Source of the DNA: Rhodospirillales bacterium
GTDB taxonomy: Bacteria; Pseudomonadota; Alphaproteobacteria; ATCC43930; CGMCC-115725
Direction: 5' to 3'
Assembly (NCBI GenBank): GCA_028288725.1
Contig: JAQGIC010000112.1
Coordinates: 1-45,919, forward strand
DNA: 45,919 bases
In this document: one piece after another, positions 31,216-39,856 of the stretch
Layout: every line of letters begins with the position of its first letter
How positions within the stretch are numbered: the first letter of the stretch is position 1
The notes under the pieces: generated by a model
The model's database searches: none
What the model was told of the DNA's origin: nothing
What the model saw: the letters and a program-made list of their open reading frames with translations, nothing else
Translations under genes and position numbers: made by a program

Positions 31216-31916
31216 ACTCCGAGCCGGTCGGCCAGTTCGGCGAAATCCTCGACCACCAGATCGAGACCAGGGTCGGCCGGCAGGTCGTTCTTCTCGCCGG
31301 TGCCCCATTCCTCGCGGCGCCAGACGTAGCAGGTGCGAAAGCCCTGTTCTCTGGCGGCGACCAGATCGGAATAATGGGCGGCCACCATCAGACAGCGCGC
31401 CGGCGGCAGATCGAGCAGCCGGGCCGAGGTCTCGGGCGACGGCTTGTAGGCCTGGGCCACTTCGGCTCCGAGCACCGCGTCCCAAGGCAATCCGGCGCGC
31501 TTCGCCATATTGACCGTCAGCCGGACGCCGCCGTTCGACAGCGTCGCCAGAATATAGCGCCGCCGCAGCCGGTCGAGGCCGGGGATCACATCGGGCCAGG
31601 GGTCGAGCCGGTGCCAGACCCGGACGAATTCCTCGCGTGTCGCCGCGTCCAGTCCGGCTATGCCGAACTGGGCCAGCACCTGATCCAGCCCCTCCCGGTG
31701 CAGCTGGTCGAGGACGACCCAGGGCCGCCGGCCCTCGCGCACGTCCGACAGCAGCGGCTGGTAACGCCCGCGCCAGGCATCGGCGACCCGGCCCCAATCG
31801 ACGCTCAGCCCATGTTTGGCGCTCACCGCCGCGCCGTCGCGCAGAATCCCGCCGCGCCAATCGACGACGGTGCCGAACACGTCGAACGTCAGGGCTTCGA
31901 TCTCATCGGGCGTCAT
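31212..31916 (-). CDS. haloacid dehalogenase type II family hydrolase
   Basis: 234 residues. HAD motif I is LTFDVFGTVVDW with nucleophile D12, motif II ATLSNGG, motif III Lys in VAQAYKPSPETS, motif IV HYSDLVAAREQGFRTCYVWR. The arrangement FDVFGT is that of L-2-haloacid dehalogenases, which hydrolyse the C-halogen bond, but many relatives are phosphatases of other function. The motif IV HYSDL departs from the usual HNSDL/HNWDL, so true dehalogenase activity is uncertain. It starts 61 bp after the DUF6600 gene, behind a terminator hairpin. Confidence 0.85.
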   Translation of the reverse strand: MTPDEIEALTFDVFGTVVDWRGGILRDGAAVSAKHGLSVDWGRVADAWRGRYQPLLSDVREGRRPWVVLDQLHREGLDQVLAQFGIAGLDAATREEFVRVWHRLDPWPDVIPGLDRLRRRYILATLSNGGVRLTVNMAKRAGLPWDAVLGAEVAQAYKPSPETSARLLDLPPARCLMVAAHYSDLVAAREQGFRTCYVWRREEWGTGEKNDLPADPGLDLVVEDFAELADRLGV

Positions 31917-31940
31917 CCCCGTCTCCTCCGCCGGTGGTAA

Positions 31941-31972
31941 AAGGGCCGGCGGAGATCGCTCCGCCGGCCCTT
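31941..31972 (-). terminator. intrinsic terminator after the FecR/DUF6600 gene
   Basis: AAGGGCCGGCGGAG-ATCG-CTCCGCCGGCCCTT: 14-bp perfect stem; on the minus strand it reads into CCCTTTTACC. It begins 5 bp beyond the 31977 stop and lies just before the HAD gene. Confidence 0.8.
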
Positions 31973-31976
31973 CGGA

Positions 31977-34235
31977 TTAAGCCCGCTGGTCCTTCTGCGC
32001 GTCGCCACCGGGGGCATGGAAGGATGCCGGATGTTCATCCTTCTTCTTTTCCTCAGGCTTCGGCGCCGGGGCCGGTCGCGCCGGCTGCGGCTGGGGATGC
32101 GGCGGCTGCACCTGGGGCTGAGGCTGAGGTTGGGGATGCGGCGGCTGCGCCTGGGGTTGGGGCTGTGGGTGCGGTTGCGGCTGGGATTGCGGGCGAGGCT
32201 GCGGCTGTGCCTGGGGCTGCGGGCGGGGCTGTGGCTGCGGGCGCGGCTGCGCCTGCGGGGAGGCCGGCGGCGGCGCCTGGGGCGCCGCGGGGTGCGGTGG
32301 TTGGGCCTGGGGATGTGGCGCCTGTGGTTGTGCCTGTGGTTGTGCCTGCGGCTGCGGATGCGGCGCGGCCTGCGGCTGCGCCGGGGGCTGCGGATGCGGC
32401 GCGGCCTGCGGCTGCCCGACCGGATGCGGATTGGGCTGCGGCACGGCACTGGGCTGCGGGCCCGGATGGGGCACTGCCGTTGCCGGCTGATTCGGCGCAT
32501 GGGGCTGCGGCACGGCGCTCGGCTGCGGGCTCGGATGGGGCACTGCCGCCGCCGGTTGGGTCGGCGGGTGGGGTTGCGGGCCCGCGTTCGGTTGCGGCGC
32601 GGCCGTCGGATGCCCCGCCGCATTGGACGGCGCCTGGCCGCCCGGCTGAGGGGCGGGGTTGGGCTGAGGCGCAGCAGCGGCCGGCCCAGGACGGGCCGCC
32701 GCTGCGGGAGCGGCCGGCACCGCCGTGGGCACGACGCGGCCCTGCGTCGTCACATGGGTCTGCGGCATCTGCAGCCGGGCCTGCGGCGGCGCCTGCACCG
32801 AATTGGCCGCAGCCTCGGCACCGACACGGCTCGCCACCGTCGGCGCCGGCAGAGCGGCGGCGGCGGGCGCACCGGGGCGACCGGGTGCGCCCGTGGCCGC
32901 GATCGGATGGGTGAAGGCGGCGGCCTGGGCCTGCGGCAGGGCGGCGCCGTGCACCGGCCGCGCGTTCACGAACGCGTCGTGGTTGACCACGGTCACCGCC
33001 CGCTGGTTGACATAATTCACGTTGGTGACGTTCACGGTCTTGTTGACCGTGATGTTGTTGATGGTCGTATTCGAGACGTTGGTCACGTTCACGTTGCGGA
33101 TATAGGTGTCGCTGACGCGGTAGGGCGGCCGATAGACCTCGCCCGGGCCGAGCGGGACCCAACCGATCGCGGCGCCAAAGCCGATCCCGACAGCAATGCC
33201 GATGCCCGGACGCGGTTCGGGTTCGCCGCCGACGAAGGCGACCATCGCCGGCGCATAGACCGGCCGCTCGACCACCGTGCCCGGAACCCAGCACCAGCGA
33301 TCGTCGACCTGCGCCCAGCGGCCGTAATGGAACGGGGCGAAGCCCCAAGGTTCGTCGTCGACCCAGGTCCAGCCCCAGGGGGCGACCCAGCGCCAATGAC
33401 CTTCGCGGTAGGGCGCCCAATCGGCGCCGACCGAGGAGGGGACCCACACCGCGCCATACTGCGGCGTGGTTCGCCAGGTGCCGTACTGATCCAGGTTTTC
33501 GGCGCCGACGACCCGCGGCGAGACATATCGATGGGCCGGCGGTTGATCGAACCGATGCATGCGGTCGGCGACCCAATGGTCGAACCCGTCGTCCTGCAGC
33601 GGCGCTTGCGTATATTGCAGCGGGTCGCCCGAGGTCACGATCAGCTCGTTGTTGGTCTCGACCGGCACGCTCTGGCTCGGTTCGAGCAGTTGGACCGTGC
33701 CGTAGAGGGCGCCCACCCGAGTCGGGGCCTGATCGTCGCCCGCGATCAGCCGGTAGGTGCCGTCGGCCATCAGCGCCGCCGTGCCGCGCGGCAGCGTCGC
33801 CTCGTAATTCTCATTCGGCTGGCGGCCGTGCAGATGGACGTCCGCGCGGCCCTGCGGCACGTTGATATCGACGGTCTGATCGTCGAGCGCGACGATATCG
33901 ACCTCGGTGCCGCCGTCGAGATCGATGCGCGCCGCGCCGACCTGGATCTCGGCCTTAGCGCCCGGCTCGGTCCAGAGCGAGGTGCCGGCGGCCATGGGAT
34001 AATTGATCGTGGCCGGCGCCCAGGGATTGTCGGCCCCATTCTGATCGGTTCCGTTCACGTGCATCGAGACCGTGCCCTCGATCAGGGACACATAGCCGAC
34101 GCGGGACGGCGGATCCTGGGACGCTCCATCCTGGGCGAAAGCCCGAACCGCGGGACCGAAACCGGCAACCGACAAGGCCACGAGCGCGACCGCAAGGGCG
34201 GGACCATTGCTGACGGTGCGGCGATGAATGGGCAT
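31977..34235 (-). CDS. FecR-like/DUF6600 exported protein with proline-glutamine tail
   Basis: 752 residues. A signal peptide (to about FAQDG) precedes a FecR-like beta domain (RVGYVSLIEGTVSMHVNG, AKAEIQVGAARIDLDGGTEV), a tryptophan-rich DUF6600 region (YGAVWVPSSVGADWAPYREG, HWRWVAPWGWTWVDDEPWGF, APFHYGRWAQVDDRWCWVPG), an Asn/Thr/Val block (NVTNVSNTTINNITVNKTVN) and a roughly 300-residue Pro/Gln/His/Ala tail of degenerate QPQAQPQPHP repeats. Likely a periplasmic or surface structural protein; function in the family is not established. The GC-rich tail creates long false frames on the opposite strand. Single gene, own terminator. Confidence 0.88.
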   Translation of the reverse strand: MPIHRRTVSNGPALAVALVALSVAGFGPAVRAFAQDGASQDPPSRVGYVSLIEGTVSMHVNGTDQNGADNPWAPATINYPMAAGTSLWTEPGAKAEIQVGAARIDLDGGTEVDIVALDDQTVDINVPQGRADVHLHGRQPNENYEATLPRGTAALMADGTYRLIAGDDQAPTRVGALYGTVQLLEPSQSVPVETNNELIVTSGDPLQYTQAPLQDDGFDHWVADRMHRFDQPPAHRYVSPRVVGAENLDQYGTWRTTPQYGAVWVPSSVGADWAPYREGHWRWVAPWGWTWVDDEPWGFAPFHYGRWAQVDDRWCWVPGTVVERPVYAPAMVAFVGGEPEPRPGIGIAVGIGFGAAIGWVPLGPGEVYRPPYRVSDTYIRNVNVTNVSNTTINNITVNKTVNVTNVNYVNQRAVTVVNHDAFVNARPVHGAALPQAQAAAFTHPIAATGAPGRPGAPAAAALPAPTVASRVGAEAAANSVQAPPQARLQMPQTHVTTQGRVVPTAVPAAPAAAARPGPAAAAPQPNPAPQPGGQAPSNAAGHPTAAPQPNAGPQPHPPTQPAAAVPHPSPQPSAVPQPHAPNQPATAVPHPGPQPSAVPQPNPHPVGQPQAAPHPQPPAQPQAAPHPQPQAQPQAQPQAPHPQAQPPHPAAPQAPPPASPQAQPRPQPQPRPQPQAQPQPRPQSQPQPHPQPQPQAQPPHPQPQPQPQVQPPHPQPQPARPAPAPKPEEKKKDEHPASFHAPGGDAQKDQRA

Positions 34236-34416
34236 TACCCTCTCCTAAGGAAATCAGCGCGGGGATGCGCCTTGTCTGGATCGAGAACGCCCCGCTGCCG
34301 TGGACTATTCCGCCTGTCCTGGGCGTCGCAAGCTGTATCGATACGCTGAAAACAAGGGCTTTGTTCCCGCCTCGGTTCAAAACCGGCGCCGAAAGTCTCA
34401 AATTTGTCCCAGGCGG

Positions 34417-35061
34417 TCAGCGCGCCGTCGAGAGTTTCGGCAGGGCGCGGGCGACGCGCCAGAGCAGCGCCAGGCCGGTCACCACGCTCATGATGGTGAA
34501 ATCCACGCCCGACAGGCGTCCGGCGGTCGCCATGTGCCAGAGCGCCAGCAGCACCGACGGATAGACCAGCCAATGCAGCCGGCGCCAATTGCGCCCGCCG
34601 ACCCAGCGGATGGCGGCATTGAAGGAGGTGGCGGCGAGCGGCACCAGCATTACCGTCGCGATGAAGCCCACGAACAGGTAGCGCAGCCGCAGGATCTCGG
34701 TCGTGATCAGGCTGAGGTCGAAGCCGTAGTCCAGGCTCCAGATCGCGAAATGGCCGATCGAATAGGCGGCCGCCCACAGGCCGACCGGCCGGCGGAAGCG
34801 GATGATGGCGGCCAGGCCGGTCATGCGCGCGAGCGGGGTGATCGCCAGCCCGGCCACCAGAAGCCGCATGCCCCAGATGCCCGAAATGCGGGTCGCCGGC
34901 GGAAACGGATCGGCGAGGAACGGGCCCCAGAAGGAATCATAGGCCAACTGCAGCGCCGGAATTGCCAGGACGATGATGATGAAGGGCTCGCCGACGCGCC
35001 GCAGCCAAACGCCGATGAGTTGCTTGGTGCGCCGAGAACGCTCTTGATTAGAGAGGGTCAT
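34417..35061 (-). CDS. msrQ: MsrQ-type heme-binding membrane subunit (YedZ family)
   Basis: 214 residues, about six hydrophobic helices of the ferric-reductase-like fold. Typical landmarks are GIWGMRLLVAGLAITPLARM, PVGLWAAAYSIGHFAIWSLD (heme His), ATSFNAAIRWVGGRNWRRLH (second His) and LVYPSVLLALWHMATAGR. MsrQ passes electrons from quinones to periplasmic MsrP, which repairs methionine sulfoxide. Normally msrP is directly upstream; here the upstream neighbour is the divergent Hsp20 gene, so the partner must be elsewhere or lost. Confidence 0.88.
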   Translation of the reverse strand: MTLSNQERSRRTKQLIGVWLRRVGEPFIIIVLAIPALQLAYDSFWGPFLADPFPPATRISGIWGMRLLVAGLAITPLARMTGLAAIIRFRRPVGLWAAAYSIGHFAIWSLDYGFDLSLITTEILRLRYLFVGFIATVMLVPLAATSFNAAIRWVGGRNWRRLHWLVYPSVLLALWHMATAGRLSGVDFTIMSVVTGLALLWRVARALPKLSTAR

Positions 35062-35174
35062 TTACCACCTGATAGAGGGACGATGGCGAAGAAGCCGTCG
35101 TACCGGGTGCCGATGTCGGGCCCGGGTTCGTCTGCTCGCTCGACTGCGTGAGGAGGAGGCTTGAAGAAGACGCC

Positions 35175-35639
35175 ATGAATCGTATTTCCTTGTTCAATTC
35201 GCCGCTGCTGCTGGGTTTCGACCATTTCGAACGCGCGATCGACCGCGTGGCGAAGGCATCGACCGACGGTTATCCGCCGTACAACATCGAGCAGACCGGC
35301 GACGACCGGCTTCGCATCACCCTCGCCGTAGCCGGCTTCACCATGCATGACCTCGTGGTCCAGATTGAAGACAATCAGCTCGTCATCCGCGGCAAACAGG
35401 CCGAGGACCGCGAGCGGCTGTATCTGCACCGCGGTATTGCTGCCCGACAATTCCAACGCTCCTTCGTCCTCGCCGAGGGTATCGAAGTGACCGGCGCTTC
35501 GCTCGACAACGGCCTGCTGCACATCGACCTGATGCGCCCGTTGATCGAACCCAAGGTCCGGCGCGTCGAGATCCGCGCGGACGGCAAGAGCGCCACCCAC
35601 CAGGCCATCGATATCGGCGCCGACAAGGAGAAGGCCTGA
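35175..35639 (+). CDS. Hsp20 small heat shock protein (IbpA-like)
   Basis: 154 residues: N-terminal arm MNRISLFNSPLLLGFDHFER, then the alpha-crystallin domain with PPYNIEQTGDDRLRITLAVA, LVIRGKQAEDRERLYLHRGI and FQRSFVLAEGIEVTGASLDN, GLLHIDLMRP. It holds unfolding proteins in a refoldable state. Upstream (35131-35160) CTCGC/GCGTGAG can pair next to GAGGAGGAGG, so an RNA thermometer is possible, though the ROSE anti-SD pattern is not clear. DUF1150 follows after 215 bp, the usual alphaproteobacterial pairing. Confidence 0.95.
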   Translation: MNRISLFNSPLLLGFDHFERAIDRVAKASTDGYPPYNIEQTGDDRLRITLAVAGFTMHDLVVQIEDNQLVIRGKQAEDRERLYLHRGIAARQFQRSFVLAEGIEVTGASLDNGLLHIDLMRPLIEPKVRRVEIRADGKSATHQAIDIGADKEKA

Positions 35640-35854
35640 GGGCCCGCCCCACCGTGTTCCGCTGAATGCCATATCGGATTTGAACGCAATCGCGGCCAAT
35701 CACGTTCGCGTCAGAGGCCTCCGACCAAAATCTTTGCCCGCCGACGAAACGGCACGCGCAATGCAGGGGTTGGAGGGAGAGACGCCGAGCCGCACAGGAG
35801 AGCCGGATCAGGGATCAGCACGATCGCACCCCGTCCGGTTCGGAGGTTAGGACC

Positions 35855-36079
35855 ATGAATAACGACAGCAGCATTATCAATCCCCGCCACATGTCCCCGC
35901 GCGATCTGGCCGCGTTCGGCGTCCAGGACCTGGCCTTCATCAAGGCCGTCTCGGTGAATGATGAGGTCGGCTACGCCATCCATGCCGCCGACGGCACCCA
36001 GATGGCGCTGGTGGGCGATCGCGACGTCGCCTTCGCCGCCGTGCGCCAGCACGGGTTGGAGCCGGTCAGCGTCCATTAG
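35855..36079 (+). CDS. DUF1150 family small protein
   Basis: 74 residues: MSPRDLAAFGVQDLAFIKAV, then YAIHAADGTQMALVGDRDVA, typical of DUF1150, commonly next to hsp20 in alphaproteobacteria. GGAGG lies 8-12 nt before the ATG. Function unknown; co-regulation with heat shock is an inference. Its TAG stop is the first three bases of structured repeat copy C. Confidence 0.9.
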   Translation: MNNDSSIINPRHMSPRDLAAFGVQDLAFIKAVSVNDEVGYAIHAADGTQMALVGDRDVAFAAVRQHGLEPVSVH

Positions 36080-36182
36080 CGCGATGCTGTGAGGCCGACC
36101 CGGCCTCACACCTGGTCGACGACATCTTGTCGCGACCAATCGCCCTCCAAATCAAATATTTGGAGACTGATTGGTCGCTCTA
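36077..36182 (+). repeat. structured palindromic repeat, copy C (divergent)
   Basis: Starts at the DUF1150 stop TAG. Stem I TGTGAGGCC/GGCCTCACA, stem II CTCCAAAT/ATTTGGAG inside an extended outer stem CGACCAATC/GATTGGTCG; stem III is missing and an extra CTGGTCGACGACATCTTGTC lies between I and II. Ends TCGCTCTA. Directly followed by a terminator. Confidence 0.7.
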
Positions 36183-36189
36183 AACAAAA

Positions 36190-36225
36190 CGGCCGGAGAC
36201 ACCAAGTCTCCGGCCGGCTTGTTTT
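36190..36225. terminator. bidirectional intrinsic terminator
   Basis: CGGCCGGAGAC-ACCAA-GTCTCCGGCCG, 11-bp stem, followed by GCTTGTTTT on the plus strand and by GTTTTGTTT on the minus strand. It separates the convergent DUF1150 and ptsN genes and fits both. Confidence 0.9.
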
Positions 36226-36239
36226 AGATCTATTCGGCA

Positions 36240-36704
36240 TCAGGCCGCGTCCGACGTCCGTTCGTCCGTCAGCAGCGCATAGAGCGCGTCCGCGTTGTCG
36301 GTGCCGCGCAATTTGGCACAGACCGCCCGATCCCTGAGCAGTCGCGAGACCCGGGCCAGTGCCTTCAGATGATCGGCACCGGCATCTTCCGGGGCCAGCA
36401 TCAGAAACACGAGATCGACCGGCTGATTGTCGATCGCCTCGAAATCCACCGGCTTGTCGAGCCGGGCGAACAGCCCGGTCATGCGGTCGAGGCCCGGCAG
36501 CTTGCCATGCGGAATGGCAATGCCGAGCCCGACGCCCGTCGTCCCCAGCCGCTCGCGCTCGGACAGCACGTCGAAGACGAGCTTCTCCGGCTGTCCGACG
36601 AGCGCGGCGGCCTTCTTAGCCAGCTCCTGCAGCGCCTGCTTCTTGCTGCTGACGCGGAAGTTGGCGATCACGCTCTGCGGCGTGATCAGATCGGCGATAT
36701 TCAT
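36240..36704 (-). CDS. ptsN: PtsN, nitrogen-regulatory EIIA protein
   Basis: 154 residues from MNIADLITPQSVIANFRVSS. The phosphorylatable His is in LGIAIPHGKLPGL, typical of EIIA-Ntr, with ERLGTTGVG before it. It takes phosphate from NPr (PtsH) in the Ntr phosphotransfer chain and controls potassium, nitrogen and carbon metabolism through protein contacts. The ATG at 36704 is preferred to a GTG at 36707. It is the last gene of the lpt-rpoN-hpf-ptsN cluster, 20 bp after hpf. Confidence 0.96.
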   Translation of the reverse strand: MNIADLITPQSVIANFRVSSKKQALQELAKKAAALVGQPEKLVFDVLSERERLGTTGVGLGIAIPHGKLPGLDRMTGLFARLDKPVDFEAIDNQPVDLVFLMLAPEDAGADHLKALARVSRLLRDRAVCAKLRGTDNADALYALLTDERTSDAA

Positions 36705-36724
36705 CACTGGTTCCTGTTGAGGCC

Positions 36725-37336
36725 CTATTCGGCCGCAACGGCTGCTTCGGCCTGTCGCGGATCGATCCAGCCGATATGGCCGTCGTTCCGGCGATAGACC
36801 ACGTTCAATCCGCCGTGGGCCGAGTTCCTAAACATCAAAGTGGGCAATTCCGCAAGGTCCATCCGCATGACCGCCTCGCCGACGGTCAGCGTCGGGATCT
36901 CCGTCGCCATCTCTGCCACCACGACGGGCTGGCCGTCATGATGCTCGGAACTGGTGTCTTCATGATCCTCCGGCTCGGGTGCCAGGATGTAGGAACGGGC
37001 CTCGATCGCCTGATCGACCCGATCCTTGGCATTGGCGTGATGATCGTTCAGGCGCCGCTTGTAGCGCCGCATCCGTTTGGCGATGCGCTCGGCCGCCTTG
37101 TCCGCCGCCTTATAGACATCGGCATCCTTCTCGCTCGATTGCATGAGGATGCCGCGACCGACATGGACCTGCAGATCACAGGTATAGCGATGGGCCTCGC
37201 GCGCGATGACGGCGTGGGCCTCGATGCCGTCGCCGAAATACTTGCCGACCAGCGTAGTAAGCGCCTCTTCGATATGCGTTCGAAGCGCGTCCCCCACATC
37301 CATCTGCTTGCCCGTGACGCGTAATTGCATCGCCAT
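36725..37336 (-). CDS. hpf: long ribosome hibernation-promoting factor
   Basis: 203 residues. N-terminal S30AE domain MAMQLRVTGKQMDVGDALRT to about residue 110 with IAKRMRRYKRRLNDHH; an acidic linker (EDHEDTSSEHHD); then the C-terminal dimerisation domain PTLTVGEAVMRMDLAELPTL, MFRNSAHGGLNVVYRRNDGH. Long HPF makes inactive 100S ribosome dimers in stationary phase. GGGGAG lies about 9 nt before the ATG at 37336; the longer upstream frame is not supported. It follows rpoN. Confidence 0.95.
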   Translation of the reverse strand: MAMQLRVTGKQMDVGDALRTHIEEALTTLVGKYFGDGIEAHAVIAREAHRYTCDLQVHVGRGILMQSSEKDADVYKAADKAAERIAKRMRRYKRRLNDHHANAKDRVDQAIEARSYILAPEPEDHEDTSSEHHDGQPVVVAEMATEIPTLTVGEAVMRMDLAELPTLMFRNSAHGGLNVVYRRNDGHIGWIDPRQAEAAVAAE

Positions 37337-37426
37337 GTTGAACTCCCCTTCCTCGTTTTCACGACCGACCCTGCCGGGCCGGACGAGCGGCACCCCGATG
37401 GGTGGTCCCCCGGGATGTCCATGAGC

Positions 37427-37462
37427 CCCTCGGGTCCCGCCGGGTTTCCGCGGGACCGAGGG
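37427..37462 (-). terminator. hairpin between rpoN and hpf
   Basis: CCCTCGGGTCCCGC and GCGGGACCGAGGG pair over 13 bp with a one-base bulge, 13 bp beyond the rpoN stop. No T tract, so it may attenuate rather than end transcription, allowing hpf its own level. Confidence 0.5.
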
Positions 37463-37475
37463 ATTTGCAGGTGCT

Positions 37476-38975
37476 CTACATTCCCAGCGACTTGTCGCGT
37501 CGCCGCAACACCGAAGATGGGATGCGCATCGCCTCACGATATTTCGCCACCGTTCTGCGGGCGATGTCGACTCCGTCTTCGTGCAGGATCTCAACGATCC
37601 TGTCGTCGGACAGGACGCCGTTGACTCCTTCCGCATCGATCAAGGTCTTGATTCGGAACTTAACCGCCTCGGCCGAGTGCGAGGCGGCCCCGTTCGCCGC
37701 GGGAATCGCGGACGTGAAAAAATATTTCAGTTCGAACAGCCCGCGGGGCGTCGTCATGTACTTGTTGGTCGTGACCCGGCTGACGGTGCTCTCGTGCATG
37801 CCGATCGCCTCCGCGATGTCGCGCAGGATCAACGGCCTCAGATGAGAAACCCCGAACGCGAAAAAGGCTTCCTGCTGTCGCACGATTTCGGTGGCGACCT
37901 TGAGGATGGTCGTCGCCCGCTGATGCAGCGATTTCACCAGCCAATTGGCCGATTGCAGCTTTTCCGACAGATAGTCCCGATCGAGCTTGCCGGCAGGGCC
38001 GCGGCTGATCTTGGAATAATAGCGGGTATTGACCAGAACGCGCGGCAGCGTGTCGTTATTGAGTTCGATCACCCAGCCGCCGCCCTGCTGGACGCGCATC
38101 AGGATATCGGGCACGACCGGCTGCGCCGGCACGCCGTCGAATGCCAGGCCCGGCTTGGGATTGAGCGCTTTGATCTCGCCGACCATCTGCGACAGGTCTT
38201 CGGCATCGACCCCGCAGATCCGCATCAGCGCGCCGATCTCGCGGCTGGCCAACAGCGGCAGGTTGGCGATCAGCTTTTCCATGCAGGGGTCGAACCGCTG
38301 CTGTTCCTTGAGCTGGATCGCCAGGCATTCCGCCAGATTGCGCGCGAAAATGCCGACCGGGTCGAACCGCTGCAGCCGCGCCAGCACCGCCTCGACCGCG
38401 GCCGATTCCGCACCCAGGGTCTCGGCCACCTCGCTCAGGTCCGCGGTCAGATAGCCGGCATCGTCGACCAGGTCGATCAGGAACAGGCCGATCATGCGCT
38501 CGGCCGGCTCCTCGATGTCGCAGTTCAGCTGGCCGACCAGATGTTCGCGCAGCGTGATGTCCTGGCGCAGCGTCTCTTCCAGGCCGGGCATGTCGTCGTC
38601 GCCGGTGCGCGTACTGGGCGTCTTCCAGGCGTCGGCGTCGCCGGCATAGTCGATGGCGCCCTCGCCCTCCGAACCGGCCGTGGCCTGCCACGCATCGGCA
38701 TCGTCGCCGCCGAAGCTCTGTTCGCCGTCGAGCGCGGTCGTGGGCTTGTCCTCGATCACGGTGGAGGCTTCGACGCCATTGGGCGCGTCGGCCGCGATCA
38801 TCGGTTCGGGATCGGTCTCGTCACGCTCCAGGAGCGGATTCTGTTCGAGCTCCTGCTCGACGAAATCGGAAAGTTCGAGGTTGGAGAGCTGCAGCAGCTT
38901 GATCGCCTGCTGCAGCTGCGGCGTCATGACGAGAGACTGGGATTGTCGGAGATCGAGCCTCTGGCTGAGGGCCAT
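37476..38975 (-). CDS. rpoN: RNA polymerase sigma-54 factor
   Basis: 499 residues. Region I is LDLRQSQSLVMTPQLQQAIK followed by LLQLSNLELSDFVEQELEQN PLLE (enhancer-responsive part); an acidic region II spans about 50-130; the core-binding domain follows; the C-terminal part holds HESTVSRVTTNKYMTTPRG (helix-turn-helix) and the RpoN box ARRTVAKYRE (about 472-481), which reads the -24 element. It directs transcription at -24/-12 promoters with activators of the NtrC type. It is 15 bp after lptB. Full length. Confidence 0.97.
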   Translation of the reverse strand: MALSQRLDLRQSQSLVMTPQLQQAIKLLQLSNLELSDFVEQELEQNPLLERDETDPEPMIAADAPNGVEASTVIEDKPTTALDGEQSFGGDDADAWQATAGSEGEGAIDYAGDADAWKTPSTRTGDDDMPGLEETLRQDITLREHLVGQLNCDIEEPAERMIGLFLIDLVDDAGYLTADLSEVAETLGAESAAVEAVLARLQRFDPVGIFARNLAECLAIQLKEQQRFDPCMEKLIANLPLLASREIGALMRICGVDAEDLSQMVGEIKALNPKPGLAFDGVPAQPVVPDILMRVQQGGGWVIELNNDTLPRVLVNTRYYSKISRGPAGKLDRDYLSEKLQSANWLVKSLHQRATTILKVATEIVRQQEAFFAFGVSHLRPLILRDIAEAIGMHESTVSRVTTNKYMTTPRGLFELKYFFTSAIPAANGAASHSAEAVKFRIKTLIDAEGVNGVLSDDRIVEILHEDGVDIARRTVAKYREAMRIPSSVLRRRDKSLGM

Positions 38976-38990
38976 TATGCCATACCGACT

Positions 38991-39830
38991 TTAAAGACTG
39001 AATCTTTCGCCGAGATAGACCCGTCGCACGTTCACGTCGGCCACGATCTCACCCGGCGCGCCCTCCATCAGCACGCGGCCGTCATGGAGGATGTAGGCGC
39101 GATCGACGATGTCGAGCGTCTCTCGCACGTTGTGGTCGGTGATCAAGACACCGATCCCTCGGTTCTTCAGATGCCGGACGAGTTCGCGGATATCGTTCAC
39201 CGCGATCGGGTCGATGCCGGCGAGCGGCTCATCGAGCAGGATGAAATGGGGCTGGGTCGCGAGTGCGCGCGCGATCTCGACGCGGCGGCGCTCGCCGCCG
39301 GACAGCGCCAGCGCCGGGGTCCGGCGCAAATGACTGATCGAGAATTCGGCCAGAAGCTCGTCCAGCATCGCCTCGCGCGCGTCGGCCACCGGCTCGACCA
39401 CCTCCAGCACGGCGCGGATGTTCTGTTCGACCGTCAGGCCGCGGAAGATCGAGGCTTCCTGCGGCAGATAGCCGATGCCGAGCCGGGCGCGGCGATACAT
39501 GGGCAGGCCGGTGATGTCGTGACCGTCGAGCATGATCGAGCCGACATCGGCGCTGATCAGCCCGGTGATGATGTAGAAGCACGTCGTCTTGCCGGCGCCG
39601 TTCGGTCCCAGGAGACCGACCGCTTCGCCGCGCTTCACCGAGATCGACACGTCGCGCAGCACCGGACGGCGCTGGAAGCGCTTGCCCAGATTGGTCGCAA
39701 CCAGGCCGGTCTTGTTGGTGACCAGGCGCGGCCGCGTATCGCTTGGGGATTGTTCCGAAGCCGGAATGTCCGACGCGGGCTCTTTGCTCTTGGCGGCGGG
39801 CTCGCTGAACAACGTCGACAGAATCTTCAT
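38991..39830 (-). CDS. lptB: LptB, LPS export ABC transporter ATPase
   Basis: 279 residues: a 35-residue extra N-terminal segment then the ATPase. Walker [12 protein letters not shown]-loop [12 protein letters not shown], signature [15 protein letters not shown], Walker [17 protein letters not shown] and switch His in [11 protein letters not shown]. The sequence [19 protein letters not shown] is characteristic of LptB. It powers LptFG to extract LPS from the inner membrane; LptA and LptC are encoded upstream. The N-terminal segment is Ser/Pro/Ala-rich and not essential-looking; an internal start is possible. Confidence 0.96.
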   Translation of the reverse strand: MKILSTLFSEPAAKSKEPASDIPASEQSPSDTRPRLVTNKTGLVATNLGKRFQRRPVLRDVSISVKRGEAVGLLGPNGAGKTTCFYIITGLISADVGSIMLDGHDITGLPMYRRARLGIGYLPQEASIFRGLTVEQNIRAVLEVVEPVADAREAMLDELLAEFSISHLRRTPALALSGGERRRVEIARALATQPHFILLDEPLAGIDPIAVNDIRELVRHLKNRGIGVLITDHNVRETLDIVDRAYILHDGRVLMEGAPGEIVADVNVRRVYLGERFSL

Positions 39831-39856
39831 GAGCCTACTCTAGCGCGTTTCGCCGC

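Noticed and set aside
32016-34349. 777-residue plus-strand open frame
   Set aside because: Antisense shadow of the FecR/DUF6600 gene; Arg/Gly/Leu repeats mirror the Pro/Gln tail of the true protein.
35062-35174. ROSE-type RNA thermometer before hsp20
   Set aside because: A small hairpin near GAGGAGG can be drawn, but the characteristic anti-SD UYGCU pairing and spacing are not clear, so it is mentioned only within the gene entry.
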